A DNA stretch of 32,980 nt from Dehalococcoidia bacterium (GTDB lineage Bacteria; Chloroflexota; Dehalococcoidia; SZUA-161; SpSt-899): positions 1-32,980 of the forward strand of contig JALPYG010000007.1 in assembly GCA_023271215.1 (NCBI GenBank). The letters run 5' to 3'. The notes below the pieces were generated by a model. That model saw nothing but the letters and a program-made list of their open reading frames with translations, was not told the origin of the DNA and did not search any database. The translations under genes and the position numbers were made by a program. The first letter of the stretch is position 1. Each line of letters opens with the position of its first letter. Shown piece after piece: positions 1 through 7,419 of this stretch.

Positions 1-1417
1 GCCACCGCAAGATCATCGATCTGGGCAAGCTCGATCTGGCCAAAGACGACTGGAAAACCCTGGCCAATCGCATCGAGGAGATCCTTTGCGGGCAACAAAC
101 CTTCTTTACCCCTCCGGATGATATCGAAAGCCTGGCTCACCATTATGCCCAACTCATCCGGCAAAGGGAGATGCACAGCCTTCCCATCGAACAGGAGAAG
201 GAACCCGATTGGGAAACCGTTGACTTGAAGTCTCTTTCACCGAGTGGATCCCGCACCATTGGAGGGGAATCGGTTGGTTATGATGCTTTCCAGCGGCTGG
301 GGTTCCCCCGAATACTCTCTGATCTTGGCTTCAATCGAGATCAGAGAGATCGAGCAGCCCTCTTGATCATTGGCCGGCTCCTTCATCCCGGCAGTGAAAG
401 GGAGACCGCTATTTGGGCCAGGGAAATCAGTGCTTTGGATGAGTTGATGGGGACTGATTTTGAGCATTTGTCCAACAATGCCCTGTATCGCACATCAGAC
501 CAATTGCTCAAACACCGCGATGAGATTGAGAGACATCTCTCTGAAAGTGAACGGAGTAGCTACAATCTCGGAGAGACGATTATTCTGTATGATCTGACCA
601 ATACCTATCTTGAGGGAAGCGCTCATGAGAGTTCTCTGGCGCATCGGGCTCGCTCCAAAGAGAAAAGGTATGATTGTCCATTGCTCACCCTGGCCCTGGT
701 TGTCGATGAAGACGGATTCCCCAAGAAGAGCAAGGTACTGCCGGGGAATGTGAGTGAGCCCGGCACCTTGAAAGCATTTCTTGAAGCGTACGATGATGAA
801 TTGAAGCAGAAACTCCCCCTGTTTAAGGAACGCCCTACGGTGGTGATCGATGCCGGAGTGGGTACGCAAGCTAATCTCCGGCTGATTCGCTCGATGGGAT
901 TCCACTACATCACGATGAGCCGGAGCAAGCTCAGTGAGACCCCCACAGACGGGCTGGTGCTGCTCAAAAAGGAAAGGGACTGCACTATCAAGGCAAAAAG
1001 AATCGAGCATGATGGCGGGGTGATCCTGTACTGCGAGAGTTCCGACTGTGGTCCCTTTATGTGATGCTCAACCAGTTGGAAGATTCCTTTCGCTGTTTGA
1101 AGAGTGAGTTGGGTCTCAGGCCGGTCTATCATCGGATAAACCGTCGCCAGGAGGCCCACCTGTTCATCACGGTGTTAGCCTATCACCTGTTGGCAAGCAT
1201 ACAAAGGAATCTCAAGAAGAAAGGAATCTCGTATCAGTGGGACACCATAAGAACACGGCTATCGAACCAGACAAGGGTGACGACCTCCATTACCAATGAC
1301 AAAGGGCAGCGCATTCACATCCGACAGACAACCGATCCTGAGCCGTTTCATTTTCCAATATACAGGGCATTGGGATTACCTCTCAAACCTCTCAAACTCA
1401 AACGCGCGAACATTTGA
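1..1417 (+). pseudogene. IS1634-like (DDE) transposase, 5' truncated by window edge and internally deleted
   Basis: The reading frame is open from nt 3, so the gene begins before the window; the first internal ATG is at 171. The first catalytic Asp lies in LYDLTNTYLEG (codon near 591) and the second in VVIDAGVGTQ (near 849). The first frame ends at the TGA at 1062-1064. The conserved C-terminal block (LEDSFRCLKSELGLRPVYH, catalytic Glu codon near 1079) continues in another frame, which reads back through LWSLYVMLNQ to about 1045. IS1634-type proteins usually have roughly 100 residues between these two blocks, and these are missing. An internal out-of-frame deletion near 1035-1046 explains this. 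The protein should be inactive. Family assignment is from motif recognition. I could not identify terminal inverted repeats: the left end is outside the window and the right end after 1417 is not clear. Confidence 0.85.
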
Positions 1418-1498
1418 AAGAAGTAGTCCCCATAAAGTTATTGGAAATGCCTGTTTTGAACGTAAATCAGGGTCGGTAGTGGTAAACCAGGGCTGAGC

Positions 1499-1560
1499 GA
1501 GATTCTTCGGTCGCTTTGCTTCCTCAGAATGACAGAAGCGAAGGGCTCAGAATGACAGCA
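1499..1560. repeat. Two-unit CTCAGAATGACAG repeat
   Basis: CTCAGAATGACAG occurs at 1523-1535 and again at 1546-1558, a 23-nt period, preceded by GATTCTTCGG. From memory, this resembles a short dispersed repeat (TGTCATTCTGAG on the other strand) common in intergenic DNA of several environmental bacterial lineages. The stop codon of the adjacent aminotransferase, on the minus strand, lies inside the first unit, so the last dozen or so residues of that protein are repeat-encoded. Confidence 0.7.
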
Positions 1561-2948
1561 AGGTGATCGGTCATCTCTCGCGTGCTCCTCGATCCCGGGG
1601 TATCGGTGTGCTCCACCTCTCGATCCGCAACCTGCAATGCCCTGTCCAGGATCTCTATACCTTCGTCTACCTGTTCCTCCGTGATAATCAACGGCGGTGC
1701 GATGACCAGATTGTCATACCAGGCAGCGAAGTATAGCCCGAGCTTCAGCGCCTCCGCGGCTATTGCATCCGTCATCAGAACCTTACGAAACTTATCCGCC
1801 TTGGTGTTAAATCGTTCCTTTGTCTTTCTATTCTTTACTATCTCCAGCGCCCAGAAGTGTCCAATTCCCCTGGCATCTCCAATACACTCATGACGCTCCT
1901 CCAACTCATATAACCGCCTCTCCAGGTGCTTGCTGACCCTCTGCGGAAGTCCCGTTGCCATAAGCTTCTTGTATTCTGCCAGTGCCGGAGGGATGGCTGA
2001 CAGGGCGAGTGGGTGAAAGGAATATGTGTGTCCATGACACATGATTTCCTCTTCAAAATAATCCGCAATCTTGCTCGTTGTCGCGGTAATTCCAACAGGG
2101 GTATGTGCAGAGGTACATCCCTTGGCGATGGTCAATATGTCCGGGATGACATCCCAGTTTTGTACCGCCCATGCCGGACCGGTGCGGTAGAGACCGGTCA
2201 TCACTTCATCGGCAATAAGCAATGCACCGTTTTCATCGCAGATCTCTCTTAATCGAGGGAGATATTCCGGTGGCGGAACCAGCCTGCCGTTCGTGCCGAC
2301 CACCGGCTCAACAATCACCGCAGCCACATTCCCTTCTTCCTTAATCATGTAGTCTACATATTCCACACATTGTATCTTACAATCGGGATAACCCAGCCCA
2401 AAGGGACACCGGTAACAGTAAGCATCCGGAGCGAAGACCACACCCTCTACCGTACATCTCGCCCGTTCGGCGTACCATCGTCTCGGGTCACCCGTAAACG
2501 AGATGCCTGCGGCAGTTGCGCCATGATATGAATGATACCTTGAGATTACCTTATACTTGGGCGCCGAATATTGCCTCAGCATCTTCAGTGCTGCCTCATT
2601 CGCCTCCGTTCCCGATGTGGAGAAGAAGAACCTATCCACACCGGCCGGCACGACAGTAAGCAAAGCTTCAACTGCCGCCTCCGCTGCCTCATGGGCGAAT
2701 CCGGGAGCGATGTAAGACATCTTTTCAGCTTGCTTGACAATGGCCTCAATTATTACCTTGTTTTTGTGTCCAAGGTTAGAACACATCATTTGAGACGAGA
2801 AATCGAGATACCGCTTATCATTCTCGTCGTACATGTAGACACCCTCAGCATCCTTAATGAATAACGGCTTCCTCCATCCCTTCTGTGCTCTCCAGGTGCC
2901 ATAGGTATGCTCTGTTAAGGTCTTGAGCCTTTCTTCCGCTCTGGTCAT
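1524..2948 (-). CDS. Class III PLP-dependent aminotransferase (aspartate aminotransferase family)
   Basis: The 474-residue fold-type I class III aminotransferase moves an amino group between an omega- or alpha-amino donor and a keto acid with PLP. Visible landmarks are the phosphate-binding STSGTEAN (about 110-117), YHSYHGAT (138-145), the Asp that contacts the pyridine N in IADEVMTG (D247), and the Schiff-base lysine in LTIAKG (K276). A four-cysteine segment, CYRCPFGLGYPDCKIQC (178-194), sits before the central domain; it may bind metal, which is inference. The exact substrate (GABA, beta-alanine, taurine or similar) cannot be read from sequence. The C-terminal tail after about residue 455 runs into the CTCAGAATGACAG repeat and is probably not ancestral. 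The gene lies 26 nt downstream of the glutamate dehydrogenase gene on the same strand, so the pair probably works in amino-acid catabolism, the dehydrogenase recycling glutamate to 2-oxoglutarate. Confidence 0.9.
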   Translation of the reverse strand: MTRAEERLKTLTEHTYGTWRAQKGWRKPLFIKDAEGVYMYDENDKRYLDFSSQMMCSNLGHKNKVIIEAIVKQAEKMSYIAPGFAHEAAEAAVEALLTVVPAGVDRFFFSTSGTEANEAALKMLRQYSAPKYKVISRYHSYHGATAAGISFTGDPRRWYAERARCTVEGVVFAPDAYCYRCPFGLGYPDCKIQCVEYVDYMIKEEGNVAAVIVEPVVGTNGRLVPPPEYLPRLREICDENGALLIADEVMTGLYRTGPAWAVQNWDVIPDILTIAKGCTSAHTPVGITATTSKIADYFEEEIMCHGHTYSFHPLALSAIPPALAEYKKLMATGLPQRVSKHLERRLYELEERHECIGDARGIGHFWALEIVKNRKTKERFNTKADKFRKVLMTDAIAAEALKLGLYFAAWYDNLVIAPPLIITEEQVDEGIEILDRALQVADREVEHTDTPGSRSTREMTDHLAVILSPSLLSF

Positions 2949-2974
2949 TCCTTCCCTTCTCGTTGGCTTTGTTA

Positions 2975-4289
2975 CTATGGGTAGATTCCTCTGAGGGTGA
3001 TAGCCCTTGCTATTCTCCCTATTGCAAGCATATAGGCCGCAGTTCTCATATCCACTTTCTCATGTTGACTGATACTCAGTACTTCCGCAAAGGCGTTAGC
3101 CACTACGTGTTGCAGCTTATCGTTTACCTCGGCTTCATCCCAGAAAAAGGATTGTATCCCCTGCACCCACTCGAAGTATGATACTATCACTCCCCCCGTG
3201 TTAGCCAGGACGTCGGGAATAACAGTTACTCCCTTGTCGCATAGAATCTCATCTGCCTCAGCGGTGGTTGGCCCATTAGCGCCTTCTATGATTAACCTCG
3301 CTTTTATGCGTGAGGCATTGGCTTTGCATATCTGGTCTTCGAGAGCTGCGGGCACCAATATGTCGCATTGTAGTTCCAGGAGTTCAGCGTTGGTTACGGT
3401 TTCGCTATCCTCAAAGCCCAGGACTGAACCGGTTTCCGTCTTGTGACGGAGCACACTTTCTGGATCCAGGCCCTTGGGGTTGTAAATGCCACCCCGGGAA
3501 TCGCTTACTGCTATGACCCGGCAACCTTCTTTGGCCAGCAGTTTGGCTGCCACCCCCCCCCACGTTCCCAAATCCTTGAACAGCAAGCGTTGCCCCTTTG
3601 AGGTCCATCCCCAGATGATTGGCTGCCAGTCTGGCGCTGAGCATACAGCCACGACCGGTGGCCTCGAACCTGCCCTTACTGCCGCCTATTTCCAGAGGCT
3701 TGCCGGTGATCACTCCCAGAACCGAATAACCCTTGTTCATGCTATAGGTATCCATGATCCAGGCCATGATTTGAGGGTTTGTGCCCACATCGGGAGCGGG
3801 GATATCCTTTTCAGGGCCGATCAGGATTGAGATTTCGCTGGCGTAGCGCCGGGTCAACCTCTCCAGTTCGCCCTGCGACATAATCTTCGGATTGCAGATG
3901 ACGCCTCCCTTAGCACCACCGTAGGGGATGCTGACCACCGCGGCCTTCAAAGTCATCCAAACTGCTAAGGCCCGGGTCTCATCCAGGGTAACATCGGGAT
4001 GGTAACGAATCCCGCCCTTTGCCGGCCCCCGGGTATCATTATGCTGAATCCGGAAACCAGTGAAGATTTTCACTTTCCCGTCGTCCATTCTCACCGGGAA
4101 ATTGACCACCAGCTCCCGCTCGCATTTCCTGAGCCGAGCTTGAATTCCTTCATCGATATTCATCCGCTCGCAAATAGCACCAATCTGCTCCTGCACCCGT
4201 TCAAAAGGACTCGCCACTTCGCATAGCGAAGCGTCTGCACTCTCAACTTGTGATCCTTCGACTCCGCTCAGGACAGGTCTTTGAAACAT
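2975..4289 (-). pseudogene. gdhA: Glu/Leu/Phe/Val dehydrogenase, frameshifted in a G9 run
   Basis: This NAD(P)-dependent amino-acid dehydrogenase would be about 437 residues, normal for hexameric GDH. The N-terminal part (from 4289) shows [11 protein letters not shown], the lysine-rich substrate site AKGGV, PAPDVGT and ATGRG. The Rossmann motif GFGNVG is followed at once by a frame break. The plus strand has nine Cs at 3553-3561 (nine Gs in the gene); eight would join GFGNVGG to [13 protein letters not shown] in frame. The C-terminal part then runs to 2975 with intact motifs such as IIEGANGPTT and DVLANTGG. Start: ATG at 4289 has GGGAGG six bases upstream; an in-frame TTG at 4304 is less likely. 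The extra base may be a true mutation, a slippery phase-variable tract or a homopolymer sequencing error. The assignment to GDH rather than leucine DH is not certain. Confidence 0.85.
4217..4276. repeat. Palindrome and CCTGAGCGGAGTCGAAGG-type repeat inside the gdhA N-terminus
   Basis: CTTCGC (4217-4222) and GCGAAG (4226-4231) form a hairpin with an ATA loop. Just beyond it, 4251-4276 carries the minus-strand sequence CCTGAGCGGAGTCGAAGG, which from memory resembles a common dispersed intergenic repeat. Both lie inside the reading frame of the dehydrogenase and encode residues about 5-25, ahead of the conserved domain. This suggests the repeat inserted at, or was recruited into, the start of the gene. 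Confidence 0.5.
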
Positions 4290-4307
4290 CTCTAGCCCTC
4301 CCAATAA

Positions 4308-4425
4308 GTAATTACTCAGATTGCCAGGCCTGCCCCCGGCCGCAGGCCCAGGGGTTCACGGTTCAGGGTTCACGGCTCAGGGTTCGCGGTTGTTCGCCTA
4401 ACCGTTCAATCTTGATCGGTCTAAC
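4308..4425 (+). repeat. Dispersed composite repeat, copy 1, with 7-nt tandem core
   Basis: This 118-bp element matches the reverse complement of 21449-21581. The left flank (about 45 bp through ACTCAGATTG and CCGGCCGCAGGCCCAGG) and the right flank (GTTCAATCTTGATCGGTC) are nearly identical in both copies. The core is a strict heptad array, 4353-4394: GGTTCAC, GGTTCAG, GGTTCAC, GGCTCAG, GGTTCGC, GGTTGTT. The copies differ by one single-base indel plus exactly two heptads. It lies just upstream of the dehydrogenase start codon. Confidence 0.85.
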
Positions 4426-4649
4426 CTTGAACCCTGTCTGTGTGCGACGCCTGTCTGCGTGCGGCTGCCTGTCGCCTTCGCGACCTATCTGACGGCTGAA
4501 CGCTTTTAAAACTCACGACCGTGACCCCCGGAACTTTGAACCTGATCCGGGCGCTTTTCTCAAAAGGAAACACACCTTCCTTGTGGCCAGTATAGCACTG
4601 AATTCGGAGATTGTCAAGCGGCGAAGGCAGAGGACGGCAAGGGGCAGAG
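4426..4649. other. Gene-free spacer between composite repeat and exosortase-like remnant
   Basis: I see no gene here. The segment 4431-4490 has a loose direct repeat of about 17 nt (CCTGTCTGTGTGCGACG then CCTGTCTGCGTGCGGCT). The motif CTGAACGCTT followed by a GGCGCTTTT box (about 4496-4560) recurs in the spacer near 7397-7440. No convincing promoter or terminator was found. Confidence 0.5.
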
Positions 4650-5456
4650 TCAGCCGGCCCTTTTCGGCGCTTTTCGCCTCCAGAAGGGAGTGGTTATGAG
4701 AGCGGCAGGGAAAGCGAAGGCGGCGGCGATCATCAGCCAGCCTCCTGTGCCCTCGCCTGCCAGACGGGTGAGGAGTATTTCGCTTTCATAGTCCCGGACC
4801 TCGAAGAGGTGCGGCATGGCCAGGCTGGCAAACTCTCTCATTCGCTGCAACGCCCCCTCGGGGGAGCCTTCCACCGGGGCTATGGTGGAGAACCGGATGA
4901 GGTTCATCGTATCCCCGGTAAACTGATTCCCTTTGAGCTTCCTTCACCAGATAGCCAAGGCCGTCGTAGCACACTGAAGGCGGGTGAAAGGCGGATGATT
5001 GCCGGGCCTGGATGATGAGCGGGAGAAGTCCATCATCTTCTCGTTGCTCTGGAAGCCGGACTTTGCCCAGACAAATACCTCCTCCCCCGTTTTCCACCCC
5101 ATTTCCGTGCTCACAAACACAGATACGGCTGAGATACCCTGGAGCGGAATTGTCAGCAACCCGAATGCGGGAACAGGTATGACAGTAGCAAGGAGGATGA
5201 TGGGAAATAGAAGCGGTTTTGCCCCTTTTCCGAGAAAGAGCAGCGAGAATCCCGCCAGAACCGGTAGCAGTGAGAAGGCAACCACCACCGGCATGAAGAA
5301 GACGATGCCCAGGAGAGAAAGTAGAAGCCCGCAGCAGAGCGGAATGATATGCCAGACACGCGGCTCAGCACGGCGAACCTCTTTTCGCTTGAGGTATACA
5401 AGAGCTGCGCATACGGGCCTCCCCCTATTTATGTCATAGTATAGAGCATGCTCCAA
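4650..5456 (-). pseudogene. Decayed exosortase/EpsI-like membrane protein
   Basis: The 5' part (5456 to about 5010) encodes at least three hydrophobic helices. The segment LLFPIILLATVIPVPAFGLL then TIPLQGISAVS resembles the exosortase core (FPL..L..IP.P......PLQ..A). The catalytic Cys/Arg/His region expected after it (AC-SG-R) is absent. The sequence passes directly to an EpsI/DUF3485-like part: HPPSVCYDGLGY in the second frame, then back in the first frame NLIRFSTIAPVEGSPEGAL, ending in a helix followed by WRRK. Two compensating indels between about 5010 and 4950 bracket the short second-frame stretch, and an in-frame stop lies at 4944-4946. Exosortases process PEP-CTERM proteins and EpsI is their usual partner; this copy should not function. 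The family call is tentative. Confidence 0.5.
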
Positions 5457-5688
5457 TATAAGTCAAGGTGATATACCTTACCCTTAATCCGGCAATCCAG
5501 ATTCAAGAGGATCACCTTGAGGGTGATGATCTAAGCGAATCCGGCTAGCTTCGATTTTGGCTTTTCATACACGGATTAAGGTTCGTTTCTGAGAACTTGA
5601 CAGGGACTGGGACTTGATGTACACTATGTAACAATGGTAGGGTTCCGCTCATCTCGCGCCCGTTAGCAATACAAGGAAGACCTTGAAT

Positions 5689-5949
5689 ATGCCAGAAATA
5701 TCGAGATTCTTCGGCATCATCATTGGGATGTTCTATGATGAACATAATCCACCACATGTTCATGCGGAATATTCTGGAAACAAAGCGGTGCTCGATTTTC
5801 AAGGAAATGTCATCAAAGGAAATCTATCATCAAGAACAGCAACTAAACTCATCCGTGAATGGATTGACCTGCACGTATCCGAACTTGAAGAGGATTGGAG
5901 ACTTGCGAGAGAGAGCAAGGAAGTTAGACGAATTGAACCTTTAACCTGA
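5689..5949 (+). CDS. DUF4160 domain protein
   Basis: This 86-residue protein begins [19 protein letters not shown] and continues [11 protein letters not shown], the hallmark of DUF4160 (a short alpha/beta protein with a conserved F-DH-PPH-H motif). An AAGGA about 10 nt upstream of the ATG at 5689 supports this start over the TTG at 5683. The gene is followed 11 nt later by a DUF2442 gene. This two-gene order is widespread and is often listed as a putative toxin-antitoxin or regulatory pair; the biochemical activity is not established to my knowledge. Base composition is clearly more AT-rich than the neighbours, which suggests horizontal acquisition. Confidence 0.85.
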   Translation: MPEISRFFGIIIGMFYDEHNPPHVHAEYSGNKAVLDFQGNVIKGNLSSRTATKLIREWIDLHVSELEEDWRLARESKEVRRIEPLT

Positions 5950-5960
5950 GGAGGCTTATT

Positions 5961-6203
5961 ATGTGGAACATGAATGATGTAACAAAGATAGTCTATAAGG
6001 ATAAATATATTTACAACATTACATTCGATAATGGGGTATCCGGTGATGTTGATTTTTCCGAATACATTGACAAAGGCCCCATATTCACGCCTTTACGAAA
6101 GAAGGAGTTTTTCAACAAAGCAACTATAGAAGGTGGAACGATATCTTGGCCAAATGGTGCAGATGTTGCCCCTGAAACACTGTACGAGAAAGTAAATCGC
6201 TAG
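5961..6203 (+). CDS. DUF2442 domain protein
   Basis: This 80-residue protein shows the DUF2442 pattern: an N-terminal beta strand pair ([19 protein letters not shown]), then [21 protein letters not shown] and the terminal [14 protein letters not shown]. An AGGAGG sequence precedes the ATG at 5961. It is probably co-transcribed with the DUF4160 gene, and the partner may act as an antitoxin or DNA-binding regulator; that role is inferred from gene pairing only. Like its partner it is AT-rich compared with the flanking housekeeping genes. Confidence 0.88.
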   Translation: MWNMNDVTKIVYKDKYIYNITFDNGVSGDVDFSEYIDKGPIFTPLRKKEFFNKATIEGGTISWPNGADVAPETLYEKVNR

Positions 6204-6205
6204 CA

Positions 6206-6394
6206 AGGCAAAAGGACTCGGACACTAAAAAGAATTGGGAGAAACATGAAGTAACACCGGCTGAATGTGCGCAAATTGTTTTCAATAGGCCATCGATTGT
6301 TGCTGACGATACAAAACATTCTCGATCTGAAAGGCGATTTTATGCATTAGGAAAGACTGATTTACGCCGAAGATTGTTTATTCTTAGATGTTGA
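6206..6394 (+). pseudogene. BrnT-like toxin remnant
   Basis: No start codon opens this frame, but it encodes KKNWEKHEVTPAECAQIVF, then NRPSIVADDTKHSRSERRF and YALGKTDLRRRLFILRC before TGA at 6392-6394. This matches the middle of the BrnT family (N--KHGV---EA--VF-----D--HS--E-RF-ALG). The N-terminal W-D-E strand and the C-terminal R-I-SAR segment are missing, so this is a fragment of a ribonuclease toxin. No BrnA antitoxin was found. It lies directly after the DUF4160-DUF2442 pair, consistent with a small acquired island that is decaying. Confidence 0.6.
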
Positions 6395-6429
6395 GGGTGT
6401 GAAATGCAAGATGCCGGTGCTCCGTCAGC

Positions 6430-7125
6430 CTATCTGGCGACAGCGTAAATGCCGCCATCGCCGGAGCCGACGTAAACAATATCCCCATATACTGCGGGCG
6501 AGGAGTAGATGCCGCTTAGCGTCTCGTATCTCCAGTGCAACTCGCCCGTCGCAGCATCCACGGCATAGAGATGGCCGTCCCATGAGCCCACGTATACCGT
6601 GCCTTCAGATACCGCCGGAGAGGAATCCACCCAACCACCCGTCTGATACCTCCACCTGAGCTCGCCCGTGGCAGCATCCAGGGCATAGAGATACCCATCC
6701 TGCGACCCGAAATACACCACGCCCTCGTAAACCGCCGGGGAGGAATGAACCCAGCCCTGAGTCTGATGTTTCCAGTGGAACTCGCCCGTGGCGGCGGCCA
6801 GTGCGTAGAGGAAACCGTCATCCGAGCCCACATAGAGTGTATCCCCGAATACCGCGGGGGAGGACCGCACCGCCGCCCCCGTCCGGTATTTCCATCTCAA
6901 TGCGCCACTCTCGGCATCTATGGCATAGAGATGGTGATCCCAGGAGCCGGCATAGATCGCGCCCTGGTATATTCCGGGGGATGAGCTAACCCAGTCCCCC
7001 ATCGGGAATCGCCAGATGAGAGTGCCGGGATAACCTGACGGTTCAGTAGTGGTGGTGGGTGTGGGAATTTCCTCACCGGCGCCATTGAGGCTGGCGGCAA
7101 AGCTAACAACAATAATACGGTTCAC
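6430..7125 (-). CDS. PQQ-type beta-propeller repeat protein, probably truncated
   Basis: After a Pro/Thr linker (about residues 20-33), the 231-residue protein consists of five consecutive 40-residue repeats from about residue 34. Each follows the pattern G-L-W-Y-T-G-W-V--SSPAVY-G-VYVGS-DG-LYA-DAAT. Such PQQ-like repeats form one propeller blade each, and seven or eight blades are usual for a closed propeller, so this copy looks short. The predicted start is a GTG at 7125 that lies inside the GGTTCAC heptad array (7119-7167), and an in-frame TGA lies two codons upstream. There is no proper signal peptide or lipobox, which most such proteins have. The original 5' end may have been lost at the array. 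The function would be ligand or protein binding outside the cytoplasm if it were exported. Confidence 0.75.
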   Translation of the reverse strand: MNRIIVVSFAASLNGAGEEIPTPTTTTEPSGYPGTLIWRFPMGDWVSSSPGIYQGAIYAGSWDHHLYAIDAESGALRWKYRTGAAVRSSPAVFGDTLYVGSDDGFLYALAAATGEFHWKHQTQGWVHSSPAVYEGVVYFGSQDGYLYALDAATGELRWRYQTGGWVDSSPAVSEGTVYVGSWDGHLYAVDAATGELHWRYETLSGIYSSPAVYGDIVYVGSGDGGIYAVAR

Positions 7126-7167
7126 GGTTCAAGGTTCAAGGTTCACGGTTCTAGGTTCAAGGTTGCG
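7119..7167 (+). repeat. Heptad tandem array, seven GGTTCNN units
   Basis: Seven perfect-period units: GGTTCAC, GGTTCAA, GGTTCAA, GGTTCAC, GGTTCTA, GGTTCAA, GGTTGCG. The unit is the same as in the core of the composite repeats at 4308-4425 and 21449-21581, but the flanks here are different. Confidence 0.9.
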
Positions 7168-7180
7168 GGGGTCCGAATTA

Positions 7181-7224
7181 GCGTGTAGCGCGTAGAGTGT
7201 AGGGGAACGGGGGCTACACGCTAC
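7181..7224 (+). repeat. Heptad array GCGTGTA with inverted partner
   Basis: GCGTGTA, GCGCGTA, GAGTGTA run without gaps from 7181 to 7201. CTACACGCTAC at 7214-7224 is the reverse complement of the unit sequence, so the stretch can fold into a hairpin. No gene is present. Confidence 0.75.
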
Positions 7225-7299
7225 GTAACTACCTCTTTCTCCATCGCTTTGGGCGGCCGTCAGCGGTCAGACGCCGGCGCTGATCTTCCAGCTATTTAG

Positions 7300-7405
7300 G
7301 TTGAAGACCGAAGGCTGAAGTATTTCCCTCTGCCCTCAAAACATTGAAATGCCTATTACCCTGAGATTGGCATCCACTGAGTGCTGAATGCTGACTACTG
7401 AACGC
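7300..7405 (+). repeat. Two further heptad arrays in the spacer before the PAC2 genes
   Basis: 7300-7320 is GTTGAAG, ACCGAAG, GCTGAAG. 7378-7405 is TGAGTGC, TGAATGC, TGACTAC, TGAACGC. The sequence just after the first array (GGCTGAAGTATTTCC) resembles that at 19012-19025 (GGCTGAAGTTTCC), so these are related dispersed elements. The whole spacer 7126-7419 has no gene. Confidence 0.75.
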
Positions 7406-7419
7406 TTACAATTTTGACT

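Noticed and set aside
4353-4394. Possible CRISPR-like repeat
   Set aside because: Units are 7 nt with no spacers between them, and no cas genes are present.
5463-5520. Inverted repeat TCAAGGTGAT / ATCACCTTGA
   Set aside because: A 10-bp match with a 38-nt loop and no neighbouring context; too weak to assign a role.
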